Below, one piece after another: positions 25,169 to 33,702 of a stretch of DNA of 44,359 nucleotides. Source of the DNA: Alphaproteobacteria bacterium. Its GTDB lineage: Bacteria > Pseudomonadota > Alphaproteobacteria > Rs-D84. Made by a program: the position numbers and the translations under genes. Positions within the stretch are counted from its first letter, which is position 1. The number at the start of each line of letters is the position of its first letter. The notes below the pieces were generated by a model, which made no database searches, had not been told where the DNA came from, and saw only the letters and a list, made by a program, of their open reading frames with translations. The DNA is taken from the NCBI GenBank assembly GCA_024402715.1, contig JAKSTF010000006.1, positions 1-44,359 of the forward strand. The letters run 5' to 3'.

Positions 25169-25789
25169 TTATTCGTAAAACGAATCGCCACCGGATGTAC
25201 TAACCGTTTTATGTCTGCCTATCTGGAAATAATTTTTATCAAAACTTGTGCGCGGTTGTAAATTAACAAATTTTACATCTGTCTGCCCCCCCATGGCATC
25301 TATAACCGTCCATGAATTTAATTTCACAGGTTTTTTATCAAATACAACCATCATATTTCCCAACCCTTCTTGACCACGTAAATTCATCATCAATGAAAAT
25401 GTATTATTATCACTGGCCGTTTCAACAACATTAATATCTGCATTTTTCAAATCGATATTTTTTCGAACCAAAATACCGGCCGGTGTACTGGTCAAAGGAA
25501 CTGTTGTTATTTGATCCAATGATCTATCAAAAAAATATAAATCTTTACCATCTGATATTAATTGAACCGGCATATCTTTGTAATCCAACCGAACACGCCC
25601 CGGACGTAACATTGCAAAATTGCCCTGTTGACGTTTACCAGATGCATATTGAATAAATTCCCCCGACAGCCCCGTTATAGAATTCAAATATTTTTCCGCA
25701 GACGAAACCAATGCATTATCAACCGCGGCATTACAATTTCCATATACACCAAATGCGATTAACGCAAAAATTAAATATAATTTTTTCAT
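25169..25789 (-). CDS. lolA: LolA, periplasmic lipoprotein carrier
   Basis: 206 residues with a signal peptide cleaved near residue 21 (NCNA). The LolA pattern is clear: YLNSITGLSGEFIQ, GNFAMLRPGRVRLDYK, LISDGKDLYFFD, then ITTVPLTSTPAGILV. LolA carries lipoproteins from the LolCDE complex to the outer membrane. Overlaps the DHH gene stop by 4 bp. Confidence 0.9.
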   Translation of the reverse strand: MKKLYLIFALIAFGVYGNCNAAVDNALVSSAEKYLNSITGLSGEFIQYASGKRQQGNFAMLRPGRVRLDYKDMPVQLISDGKDLYFFDRSLDQITTVPLTSTPAGILVRKNIDLKNADINVVETASDNNTFSLMMNLRGQEGLGNMMVVFDKKPVKLNSWTVIDAMGGQTDVKFVNLQPRTSFDKNYFQIGRHKTVSTSGGDSFYE

Positions 25790-26745
25790 AATTGCCCCTT
25801 TATTAATTCAATTACCTTTGACCGAACATTTTCTAAATTATCATCTGTCACAACCGCACCGGCGGCAAACAAATGTCCCCCGCCACCAAACGCGGCCGCA
25901 ATATGGTTAACCGGTTTTGTTTTGCCCCGCAAAGATATACCAATCTGATTATCTTTTTGTTCTTTTAATAAAACAATGTATTCAACACCGGCAATTTGTC
26001 CTAACAAATTCAAAATAATATCACCACGACCGTCCAGATTCTTATAATCTTGTTTTGATACAACCGCAACCGCAACCTGACCATCACATACAAACTCAGC
26101 ATTCGAAACAATCGCTGCTTCAGTTTGAACCGTACTGCACGGTTTATTATTCAAGCCAGTGGCCAATTTATCAATATTAACCCCTAAATCAACCAAATCT
26201 GCCATTATGCGTAAAACATGACCATGACGTGAATATCTGAAAAAACCAGTATCTGTCAAAATTGAAACCGCCAATAAATCCAACACAGCCTTGTCATATT
26301 TCCATTTTTGATTATGCATTATGTCAAAAATAATTTCACCCGTTGCGGCTGCAGAATCATTATTCAAACATAATTTTGCAACATTATCACTTTCGTGTTT
26401 ATGATGGTCAATTTCAACTGTATCATGTGCCGCATCTAATATTGTCAATGTTCCACCAATATTACGTTTTGTTCCATAGTCTAAAACTATGGCCAAATCA
26501 AACGGGACAGCAGAATCAATTTTTTCAAAATATTTTATATAGTGCCTGTCTGGAACATTGTCTAAACAATCGGGAATGTTTCCATCATATACACAAACCG
26601 GATTGATTCCAAAATTTAAATATATCAAACGTGATAATGCCAAAACACTGCACAATGCATCACCATCTGGATTTTTATGTGCAAACAATGCGATTGTTTT
26701 TGCCGCACGAATTTTTTCAACCAAAATTTTTATTTCATTATCCAT
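25786..26745 (-). CDS. DHH/DHHA1 phosphoesterase, NrnA-like
   Basis: 319 residues. DHH-domain motifs include HKNPDGDA (22-29), VLDYG and IDHHKH; the C-terminal DHHA1 domain ends with GGGGHLFAAGAVV. NrnA-type enzymes degrade short RNA oligonucleotides and pAp; cyclic-dinucleotide hydrolases share the fold, so the exact substrate is open. It lies 5 bp after recJ, a member of the same superfamily, and overlaps lolA by 4 bp. Confidence 0.85.
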   Translation of the reverse strand: MDNEIKILVEKIRAAKTIALFAHKNPDGDALCSVLALSRLIYLNFGINPVCVYDGNIPDCLDNVPDRHYIKYFEKIDSAVPFDLAIVLDYGTKRNIGGTLTILDAAHDTVEIDHHKHESDNVAKLCLNNDSAAATGEIIFDIMHNQKWKYDKAVLDLLAVSILTDTGFFRYSRHGHVLRIMADLVDLGVNIDKLATGLNNKPCSTVQTEAAIVSNAEFVCDGQVAVAVVSKQDYKNLDGRGDIILNLLGQIAGVEYIVLLKEQKDNQIGISLRGKTKPVNHIAAAFGGGGHLFAAGAVVTDDNLENVRSKVIELIKGQL

Positions 26746-26750
26746 ACTAG

Positions 26751-28517
26751 TTATATTGCAACATCTTCTAAATAAAATTGGGCATTAATACGACCATTGT
26801 ATTCGTTTTCTTTTAACTGACCTAACATCATTATTTTAGTATTTATGTTTGCATCGTCCAGTAAAAAATCACCAACCGATGTCCCCACCAAATTAAATCC
26901 AACAAATGGTAATTGACCACCCGAACTGGTTATAACGGTTCCACGCAAATGTGCCCCGCCCCCCATTACAGATGCATACTTTAATATTCCACCATGCAAA
27001 ATCAACGTTGGTTCTGGATTTCCCTGTCCAAATGGTTCTAATGCTTTTAAACGTTTAACCAAATCCATAGTTGCCCCACCGGCATCTATATCTGCATCTG
27101 CAACAACCTGTGGCAACGGCATCTGACCACCAAATGCATCACGAACGGCATTTTCTAAAAATTCACGAAAAACTGTTTCGTTTTCCACCGGCAACGAAAA
27201 ACCCGCAGCGGCCGCATGCCCCCCCCCTTCGGAAATAACACCCGACGCTAATGCATCGTGTATTATTTTTCCCAAATCAATTCCGGGGATAGAACGTCCC
27301 GAACCATTTATAATTCCATCACACCGTGTTGCAACACATGATGGCAAATTATATTTATCCTTTAACCGCCCTGCAATTATCCCCATCACACCGCCATGCC
27401 AATTATCACCACAAACAAATAAACTGTGATTTCCTGCATTACAACACTTTTGTGCCTGATCTGTAGCATCAATCATTATTGCATTTTGAATATTGATTCT
27501 TTCTTGATTCATTTTATGCAATTGTTGTGCTAAATCATTGGCAATTAATGGATTATCTGTTAACAATAAATCCAACGCTGGATCTGCTGAATCCAATCGA
27601 CCCGCGGCATTCAAACGTGGTCCCAATGCAAACCCTGCGGCATACACGGTTGGTTTCTTTATTTCAGACACATCCATTAACGTTTTTAATCCCAGATTTT
27701 GACGTAATCCTAAAATTTTTAATCCTGTTGTAACAAATGCACGATTTAATTCAATTAACGGCATTGTATCGCATATCGTCCCCAGCGCAACACAATCCAT
27801 ATAATTCATCAAATTTAAATCACTTACACGTTCACGTATTTGCTCATCCAGGACAACACGTGCTTTTAATTCACGACGCAATGCAACTAATGTTAAAAAT
27901 GCAACACCGACGCCCGCCAAGTATTTCAATTCGGATGTATCATCATTACGTTTTGGATTAACAACAGCATCCGCCTGTGGAATAACCGAATCAGGTGAAT
28001 GATGATCCGTTATTACAACACTCATTCCCAATTTTTTGGCATTTTCAACCTCTTTACAACCACTGATACCGCAATCAACTGTTATCAACAATCGTGCACC
28101 ACTGGCATATAAATCATTTACTGCAGCGGTATTCAAGCCATACCCTTCACCTTCACGCGTTGGTAAATGCCAAATAACATCCGCACCAATATCACGTAAA
28201 AATTTAACAAATATTGCAGTTGCCGTAATACCATCAACATCATAATCACCATATATTGCGATTTTTTCATCACGTGCAATAAAATCTGCAATTATGCGTA
28301 CTGCCAAATCCATATCCGTTAAAACACTGGGATCAGGCATATATTCTTTGATACTTGGGTTTAAAAAACGCTCACGACCGGCGGCATCTGAAACACCACG
28401 ATTCGCCAAAATATTTTCTATTAAAACATCCGCATTATCTGGATTATTTGTATTATTGAAATAATCCGCCAGCATCCATGTTTGTCCAGACATGGATTTA
28501 TCAACAATCTTTCTCAC
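26751..28517 (-). CDS. recJ: RecJ, single-stranded-DNA 5'-3' exonuclease
   Basis: 588 residues. DHH motifs: IYGDYDVDGITATAI, VDCGISG, VITDHHSPD and ALGTICDTMPL; DHHA1 with GIDLGKIIHDAL and GGGHAAAAGFS; then an OB-like C-terminus with LEPFGQGNPEP. RecJ acts in RecF-pathway repair and mismatch repair. The start is GTG at 28517 with AAGAG nine bases away; ATG at 28493 is an alternative that loses eight residues. It has its own promoter within the end of ftsI. Confidence 0.94.
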   Translation of the reverse strand: MRKIVDKSMSGQTWMLADYFNNTNNPDNADVLIENILANRGVSDAAGRERFLNPSIKEYMPDPSVLTDMDLAVRIIADFIARDEKIAIYGDYDVDGITATAIFVKFLRDIGADVIWHLPTREGEGYGLNTAAVNDLYASGARLLITVDCGISGCKEVENAKKLGMSVVITDHHSPDSVIPQADAVVNPKRNDDTSELKYLAGVGVAFLTLVALRRELKARVVLDEQIRERVSDLNLMNYMDCVALGTICDTMPLIELNRAFVTTGLKILGLRQNLGLKTLMDVSEIKKPTVYAAGFALGPRLNAAGRLDSADPALDLLLTDNPLIANDLAQQLHKMNQERINIQNAIMIDATDQAQKCCNAGNHSLFVCGDNWHGGVMGIIAGRLKDKYNLPSCVATRCDGIINGSGRSIPGIDLGKIIHDALASGVISEGGGHAAAAGFSLPVENETVFREFLENAVRDAFGGQMPLPQVVADADIDAGGATMDLVKRLKALEPFGQGNPEPTLILHGGILKYASVMGGGAHLRGTVITSSGGQLPFVGFNLVGTSVGDFLLDDANINTKIMMLGQLKENEYNGRINAQFYLEDVAI

Positions 28518-28550
28518 GTTTCTGCACTCTTATTAATTATTATCAGTGAT

Positions 28551-28579
28551 ATTATAATCAAAATTTATTCAAATAGCAA
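28551..28579 (-). promoter_or_regulatory. Promoter of the recJ-lolA-tatBC operon
   Basis: On the minus strand TTGCTA, 17 bases, TATAAT. The -35 overlaps the last codons of ftsI. Confidence 0.7.
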
Positions 28580-30211
28580 CGGCAGGATTCCATCCAAGAT
28601 TTTCCCTGCGGTTGGCACCGCATTCCATGCTGCTGTTTTCCAACCACCAGATTCCCGTGTTCCCTTTGGTTCATCTAAAATTATTAACATTGTGTATTGT
28701 GGGGCCTCTATGGGGAATACGCCTGCAAAAACTGTCAAATTACGGTTCGGATCGACCCGACCTTTGTCATCATATTTTTCAGCGGTCCCTGTTTTTCCAC
28801 CAATTTTTATTCCGGCAACACGTGCCATTCGCCCGGTTGTTTCTTCAGCAATACGGAACATTACACCACGCAACCGTTCTGAAATTTCAGAATCTAAAAC
28901 ACGTTCACCATTAACCGCCCCCAACGTCCGTTTTTGCAATGTTGGTAAAATGTATATTCCCCCATTTGTCATTGCATTTATCCCCAACAGCAAATGCATT
29001 GGTGTTACCGCAATACCGTGCCCATATGATGCAACTGCACGTTCTACCGGTCCCCATTTCCCAGGTAATTTTGGTTCGATTGTTTGTCCAAAGTCCATTT
29101 CTAATTTTCTATCAAAATGTAACCTATGAAAGAAATCTTGTTGTGTTCCATTTGGTAAATCCAACGCAATTTGGGCACTGCCAACGTTACATGAATGTAA
29201 CATTATTTCTTCAATTGTTAAATATGGACGTGGTGGTTTAAAACTGCGTATATCTTTGATTGTTTCAACAATACGCCCTGCACTATTTCTGATTTTATAT
29301 GGTTCTTGGACATAATATTCTTTGGTTACACCATTTTCCATCGCCATAGCAGTATTAAATACCTTGAACACCGACCCCATTTCATATCGACCACGCAATA
29401 AATTAAAACTTTGATTTACTGGATCTAATTGAACCATTGCTAACATTTCACCTGTCCTAGAATTCATCAACAATCCCATCGCAGCCTTAGCCTGGTATTT
29501 ATCCATTGCAATTGATAGATTATCGTAAAATACGGTTTGTATTCTGGAATCTAATGACAAACGTAATGGGTCTGTATTTTCTTTTAAATATTTGTCATAC
29601 ATCATTTCAATTCCACGTCCAACCGTTTTACCACGTTCATTAACATCCGTAAAACCGATTACTGGTGCGAACAATTGTCCTTTTGGATGTTTACGTGTTT
29701 CATATGGTTCAAACAACAGACCTGTAACCATTGTGTCTTTATTCATATTCGCGTTTTTCATCGCATTTAACATATTTTCATATTCTGCGTCTGTTGCATC
29801 TAATTTTAATCTAATGTGTGTCCTATCCGATTTAACAAGATTTAACGCTTCTGAAAAAGAATATTTATTTGGAAAAACATTATGAATTACTGTTGCCACA
29901 TTATTTTCCAGATGTTTTTTCTGCACCTCTTTCGGACGCAACGAAATATGTCTGACAACAACCGTCTTTGCCAATATATCGCCATTACGATCAACTATAT
30001 CCGCACGATTTGCGTTCCATGTTACGTTCTTCATAGATTTACGCGACACTTCAATACCTTCAATTGCCAAAAACAATGTATAAGATATAAGTCCAACAAA
30101 CACCCATAAACATATCCGATAAATCCATTTAAGCCGCACATATGCAGAATCATCTACATTTTTTCGCACAGAATTATAATATTTTGATACGTCTTGACCA
30201 ACATTAAACAT
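28565..30211 (-). CDS. ftsI: FtsI, division-specific peptidoglycan transpeptidase (PBP3)
   Basis: 548 residues from ATG 30211; the GGGGAA site lies in the end of ftsL. One membrane helix (about 28-50) precedes a PBP dimerisation domain beginning RADIVDRNGDILA, then the transpeptidase with Ser280-x-x-Lys283, Ser340-Cys-Asn342 and Lys473-Thr-Gly475. It cross-links septal peptidoglycan as part of the FtsQLB-FtsWI divisome. The usual neighbours of the dcw cluster (mraZ, rsmH, murE, murF) are absent. Confidence 0.93.
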   Translation of the reverse strand: MFNVGQDVSKYYNSVRKNVDDSAYVRLKWIYRICLWVFVGLISYTLFLAIEGIEVSRKSMKNVTWNANRADIVDRNGDILAKTVVVRHISLRPKEVQKKHLENNVATVIHNVFPNKYSFSEALNLVKSDRTHIRLKLDATDAEYENMLNAMKNANMNKDTMVTGLLFEPYETRKHPKGQLFAPVIGFTDVNERGKTVGRGIEMMYDKYLKENTDPLRLSLDSRIQTVFYDNLSIAMDKYQAKAAMGLLMNSRTGEMLAMVQLDPVNQSFNLLRGRYEMGSVFKVFNTAMAMENGVTKEYYVQEPYKIRNSAGRIVETIKDIRSFKPPRPYLTIEEIMLHSCNVGSAQIALDLPNGTQQDFFHRLHFDRKLEMDFGQTIEPKLPGKWGPVERAVASYGHGIAVTPMHLLLGINAMTNGGIYILPTLQKRTLGAVNGERVLDSEISERLRGVMFRIAEETTGRMARVAGIKIGGKTGTAEKYDDKGRVDPNRNLTVFAGVFPIEAPQYTMLIILDEPKGTRESGGWKTAAWNAVPTAGKILDGILPLLFE

Positions 30212-30215
30212 AATA

Positions 30216-30512
30216 TTAATTCCCCGATGAACGCAACGGTATTTCATTAATAGATACTGTTTTTACAAAACCGATTGTTTCGGCATTTGGGACAATCATT
30301 GTAACAACATTACGTAAATTTTCCGCTTGAACACTGGCTGCGAATAATGTTTGATTCGCGGCAATTTCTTGCTGAACACCTTCGATTTCTTTGCGAATAT
30401 TACGAAGTTTTTTATCCTGATTATTGTAACATATTTGTAAAACCTGGGTCAGCAAAAGAACACCAAACAATGCAAACATACCAATTTTAAATAATTTTTC
30501 ATCTGCTGACAT
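30216..30512 (-). CDS. ftsL: FtsL-like division protein
   Basis: 98 residues: short cytoplasmic N-terminus, one helix (about 10-28), then a coiled coil (KKLRNIRKEIEGVQQEI) and a small periplasmic end. Sequence identity to FtsL is always low; the call rests on topology, length and position directly before ftsI. It has a G-rich binding site and ends 4 bp before ftsI. Confidence 0.75.
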   Translation of the reverse strand: MSADEKLFKIGMFALFGVLLLTQVLQICYNNQDKKLRNIRKEIEGVQQEIAANQTLFAASVQAENLRNVVTMIVPNAETIGFVKTVSINEIPLRSSGN

Positions 30513-30548
30513 TTTCCCCCCATCTGATTTTATTCACACAACAGTGTA

Positions 30549-30911
30549 TCATAAATTTTGTAAAAAACGAATCATAGAATTAACACCATTTATTCGTCCA
30601 GCACCCAGATTCAAATTCAGTGATAAAAATTCTGATTTTAAATCCATTTTACGTATTTGTTCTGGCGTTTTTCCGTCAACCATCGCAGTTAAAATTGCCA
30701 CAATACCACGAACCAATACCGAATCGGCCGTACCATAAAAGTTATTATCCATACGACAAATTTGAACACGTGATGCACACCCTGTAATTTCTGAACAATT
30801 TGCCCCATCAGGCACAATCCCTATATGTGCTCCAAAATCCATAACCAATTCTAAACGTTCAACAGGATCAGTCGTCAACAATAACATTTGCTTGATTTGT
30901 TCATATGTCAT
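30549..30911 (-). CDS. sufE: SufE, sulphur acceptor for SufS
   Basis: 120 residues from ATG 30911; earlier in-frame starts would run into the preceding gene. The catalytic Cys45 sits in EITGCASRVQI, matching the ITGC motif of SufE. SufE takes persulphide from SufS and passes it to SufB. It begins 5 bp after the upstream gene ends and is third in sufS-sufT-sufE. Confidence 0.9.
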   Translation of the reverse strand: MTYEQIKQMLLLTTDPVERLELVMDFGAHIGIVPDGANCSEITGCASRVQICRMDNNFYGTADSVLVRGIVAILTAMVDGKTPEQIRKMDLKSEFLSLNLNLGAGRINGVNSMIRFLQNL

Positions 30912-30916
30912 ATTTA

Positions 30917-31231
30917 TTACCATCCCTGTTCTGTTAAGTCTAATTCCAGTTTGGCCGCATCGGACATTCTTGACAAATCCCATGCAGGTTCCCATACCAA
31001 TTCAACCCGCACCGCACGTTTCCCAGATACAGCCGCAACACTATCGCGAACTTGGGCCAACAGCTCTTCCATCATCGGACATGTCGGACTGGTAAATGTC
31101 ATTGTTATTACAATTTCACTTTGATTTATCACAATGTCATAAACCAATCCCAAATCCCATATATTTACAGGTATTTCCGGATCATATACATTACGTAGTG
31201 CCGAAATAACATCCGCTTGTGTTACTTCCAT
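30917..31231 (-). CDS. sufT: SufT/MIP18-family (DUF59) Fe-S maturation protein
   Basis: 104 residues, the whole length of the domain. YDPEIPVNIWDLGLVYDI (15-32) and FTSPTCPMMEEL with Cys51 are the family hallmarks. SufT assists maturation of Fe-S proteins. It is tightly packed between sufS (1 bp gap) and sufE. Confidence 0.9.
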   Translation of the reverse strand: MEVTQADVISALRNVYDPEIPVNIWDLGLVYDIVINQSEIVITMTFTSPTCPMMEELLAQVRDSVAAVSGKRAVRVELVWEPAWDLSRMSDAAKLELDLTEQGW

Positions 31232-31232
31232 C

Positions 31233-32342
31233 TTATTTTACCACCCTGTTTATTATATTTACTGCATTTTCAATATCAGCAATCGTATTCCAATTACCAA
31301 CAGATATACGTGCACTGCTGGGTATTCCTAATTTATTATGAACCCACGTTGCACACATATTACCAACACGCATACACACACCATACGCACCAACCAATGT
31401 ACCAAAATCTAAAACATGCATACCATCAATAACAAACGATAAAATTGCTGCGTTCCGCGATGTTAATATCTGAATACGTGGATTCTTTTGCAACAAATCG
31501 TGTGCATGTTGTATCAACCCCAAATCTGGACGATTTGATTTAATACAATCAATCGCAATCGGCAATCCAGAAATCTGTGTTAACGGCAACGTTCCTGCTT
31601 CGAATTTATCAGGAGATACATTTTCAATCCAATCCATCTCACCCGTTATTTTATTAACCATCCCCCCACCAAATTTATCTGAATTCCACCGATCTGGCTG
31701 GCGAATATACATTATTCCCACCCCGGTATCTGCACCTATTTTATGTCCAGAAAAACAAATAAAATCCGCCCCCCATTTTTTTGCATCAATCACAGAATGT
31801 ACAACGTATTGGGCCGCATCAACGATAGATATAATGTTTGGATTTTTTTTACGTGCCATTTCAATTATTTTGGCAACATCCTGTGGTACCCCCATCACAT
31901 TTGACATTGCAGTTATAACAATGATATCTGCATTTGGAATCTGATTAATATCAATATTATATTCACAATCCAGCGGTATCTCGGCAATTTTACATTTTCC
32001 GCAACGTGCCAACGCCATCCACGGCATACGCGCACTATGATGATCCAAGGCAGATACCAAAACTGTTTCAATATTTGAAAGCGTATTTTTGATTATGTTA
32101 ACAATTCTGTTAAAACCATCTGTTGCACCAGATGTAAAAACAATTTGTTCAAAATTGGCCCCAATAAAATCCGCAACACTTTGACGTGCATACGCCACCA
32201 TATTGTCAACTGCAACCGCACGTTCACACACCCCCCGTCCAGCATTAGCGTATTCATTATTCAAAAAATCAGATTGTCTTTTTATAACAGATTCTGGTTT
32301 TAAAAATGATGCAGCTGCGTCTAAGTATATGATTTTATTCAT
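31233..32342 (-). CDS. sufS: SufS, cysteine desulfurase
   Basis: 369 residues from ATG 32342. A longer frame starting at 32456 would enter the divergent trxA gene and adds a non-conserved stretch. The PLP lysine is Lys201 in FSGHKIGADTG; the catalytic Cys330 is in RVGNMCATWVH; LDAAAS near the start and the conserved ALDHHS (PLP-binding His) at 98-103 agree. It removes sulphur from cysteine for SufE and SufB. It begins the suf-fts run and is 26 kb from sufBC. Confidence 0.93.
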   Translation of the reverse strand: MNKIIYLDAAASFLKPESVIKRQSDFLNNEYANAGRGVCERAVAVDNMVAYARQSVADFIGANFEQIVFTSGATDGFNRIVNIIKNTLSNIETVLVSALDHHSARMPWMALARCGKCKIAEIPLDCEYNIDINQIPNADIIVITAMSNVMGVPQDVAKIIEMARKKNPNIISIVDAAQYVVHSVIDAKKWGADFICFSGHKIGADTGVGIMYIRQPDRWNSDKFGGGMVNKITGEMDWIENVSPDKFEAGTLPLTQISGLPIAIDCIKSNRPDLGLIQHAHDLLQKNPRIQILTSRNAAILSFVIDGMHVLDFGTLVGAYGVCMRVGNMCATWVHNKLGIPSSARISVGNWNTIADIENAVNIINRVVK

Positions 32343-32370
32343 TTTATGTTTTCTCTTGCTTTTTATCGTG

Positions 32371-32398
32371 ATTATAATACACTCGATTGAAATAGCAA
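32371..32398 (-). promoter_or_regulatory. Promoter of sufS
   Basis: On the minus strand TTGCTA, 16 bases, TATAAT, about 28 bases upstream of the start. The ATTATAAT core is nearly palindromic and could also serve as -10 for trxA on the plus strand, though no good -35 is seen there. Confidence 0.7.
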
Positions 32399-32415
32399 CA
32401 CCAAAGGAGAAAAAG

Positions 32416-32736
32416 ATGGCTGTACAACATGCAAATGATGATAATTTTGCAAACATGCTGGGGAATGGATTAACATTGGTTGATTTCTGGGCAACATGGT
32501 GCGGTCCATGCCGTATGTTTGGTCCAATATTTGAATCTGTTTCGGATCAAATTACAGATGTTAATTTTATAAAGTTTGAAATAGATGAAACAAACAGACG
32601 GACACCTGCAAAATATGGCATTCGCAGCATTCCATGCGTAATGGCATTTAAAAACGGTGATTTGGTTGAAACACGTACTGGGGTTATGGATCCTGATACG
32701 TTAATGGGTTGGATTAAAGAATTACAGGGGGCCTAA
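32416..32736 (+). CDS. trxA: Thioredoxin
   Basis: 106 residues from ATG 32416, which has an AAAGGAGA site; an open frame extends upstream into the sufS promoter but has no support. The active site WCGPC is at 28-32 and FWATWCGPC is typical TrxA. The cis-proline loop reads SIPCVM where most thioredoxins have IPT, so an extra cysteine lies next to the active site. It reduces protein disulphides. It is divergent from sufS and 4 bp before the DksA-like gene. Confidence 0.93.
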   Translation: MAVQHANDDNFANMLGNGLTLVDFWATWCGPCRMFGPIFESVSDQITDVNFIKFEIDETNRRTPAKYGIRSIPCVMAFKNGDLVETRTGVMDPDTLMGWIKELQGA

Positions 32737-32740
32737 GTCG

Positions 32741-33169
32741 ATGGCAAATACAAATTATAAAACATTAGAATTACCACCAAAGTACGTTCCGAAAAAGTCT
32801 GAACCATACATGTGTCCACAGCATTTGGCATATTTTTATCAGATTTTAATGGCACAGAAAGAAGAATTAACTGCTGAAAAAAATGACGTATTAAATGCTG
32901 TTCGTATGGCGGACAAGTCTGAAAATGAAGGTGTCGGCGATGATTCAGACAGTGCAACATTCGAACAAGAAATCACAATGAATTTGCGTATGTCTGAACG
33001 TGACAATAATTTATTAAATAAAATTAATGCTGCATTGGAACGTCTAGAAAATGGAACCTTTGGGTTCAGCGTTGTATCTGGTGAAGAAATCGGTCTGTCA
33101 CGTATGTTGGCCCGTCCATTGGCAACAATGACAACCGAAGAACAAGAAGAATATGAAATGCGTAAATAA
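32741..33169 (+). CDS. DksA/TraR family protein lacking all zinc-finger cysteines
   Basis: 142 residues. It has the N-terminal helix with YQILMAQKEEL, a coiled coil with the tip motif DDSDSA (67-72, fitting DxxDxA), and a C-terminal globule GTFGFSVVSGEEIGLSRMLARPLATMTTEEQEEYE. The four zinc cysteines of DksA are Ser110, Ser113, Thr131 and Glu134 here. Cysteine-poor DksA paralogues are known that work without zinc. It likely binds the RNA polymerase secondary channel with ppGpp. It follows trxA by 4 bp. Confidence 0.88.
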   Translation: MANTNYKTLELPPKYVPKKSEPYMCPQHLAYFYQILMAQKEELTAEKNDVLNAVRMADKSENEGVGDDSDSATFEQEITMNLRMSERDNNLLNKINAALERLENGTFGFSVVSGEEIGLSRMLARPLATMTTEEQEEYEMRK

Positions 33170-33172
33170 ATC

Positions 33173-33196
33173 ACCCTCGGGGCAAGCCCCGGGGGA
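33173..33196 (+). other. GC-rich hairpin after the DksA-like gene
   Basis: CCCTCGGGGC / GCCCCGGGGG is a strong stem 4 bases after the stop but has no T run behind it. It may slow RNA decay or act with the terminator that follows. Confidence 0.5.
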
Positions 33197-33211
33197 TTAC
33201 GTTCGCTTGAA

Positions 33212-33240
33212 TAAAAAACGCCCAATTGGGCGTTTTTTTA
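33212..33240. terminator. Bidirectional terminator between DksA-like gene and 33243 gene
   Basis: Palindromic ACGCCCAATTGGGCGT with six A before and seven T after serves both convergent transcripts. Confidence 0.85.
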
Positions 33241-33242
33241 TT

Positions 33243-33458
33243 TTACGATCTGATTTTTTTCGTTGTGAATACACCGCTGTACTGCGAACACAATTCATTG
33301 TACTTATCTTTAGCTGCTGCAACATCAGACATATGATACGTTGTACAGACCGGCATACCACCATTAAACGCATATTCACGCCATATTCTCACGCTGGAAT
33401 CACACAATTCGATTCCATGTACTTTAACAACCTCATTTCTGTTGATACTGTGTGACAT
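33243..33458 (-). CDS. Small conserved-looking protein of unknown function
   Basis: 71 residues with an AAGGAAAG site. No signal peptide or membrane segment. A moderately hydrophobic, mixed alpha/beta composition with AAAKDKYNELCSQYSG near the end. I do not recognise the family. It lies 17 bp after tatA and just before the shared terminator, so it is likely the last gene of the SPOR-tatA transcript. Confidence 0.6.
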   Translation of the reverse strand: MSHSINRNEVVKVHGIELCDSSVRIWREYAFNGGMPVCTTYHMSDVAAAKDKYNELCSQYSGVFTTKKIRS

Positions 33459-33475
33459 TTATTTCTTTCCTTATT

Positions 33476-33688
33476 TTACTTTCGTTTTTTTACCGATTGC
33501 TTTTGGGTAACCTTTTTCTTTGCTACCATTTTGGCCGTCTGTTTTTCGGTTTTGGTATTTTTTAATTCATTTTTGAATATATTTATACCACTGGCAACGT
33601 TCTTCATCATGCTCGGAATTTTGTTATATCCGAACAAAATCATAATCAGAACAACTATTACCAGTATTTCCAGCCAACCGAGTCTCAT
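33476..33688 (-). CDS. tatA: TatA, pore-forming Tat translocase subunit
   Basis: 70 residues from ATG 33688 (AAGGAT site). Helix GWLEILVIVVLIMILFG with the FG hinge, then an amphipathic helix with KIPSMMKNVASGINIFKNELK, and a Lys-rich tail. It multimerises to form the Tat pore. It is 8 kb from tatBC, behind the SPOR gene. Confidence 0.88.
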   Translation of the reverse strand: MRLGWLEILVIVVLIMILFGYNKIPSMMKNVASGINIFKNELKNTKTEKQTAKMVAKKKVTQKQSVKKRK

Positions 33689-33702
33689 ATTAAATCCTTT
33701 TA

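Noticed and set aside
28482..29129. 215-codon plus-strand frame over ftsI and the recJ promoter
   Set aside because: Antisense to conserved ftsI sequence, with no promoter or recognisable domain.
32203..32415. N-terminal extension of thioredoxin with a hydrophobic segment
   Set aside because: It would overlap sufS and its promoter; the ATG at 32416 has a strong binding site and gives the usual 106-residue length.
33153..33455. 100-codon plus-strand frame opposite the 71-residue gene
   Set aside because: It reads through a strong terminator and is antisense to a gene with a good binding site.
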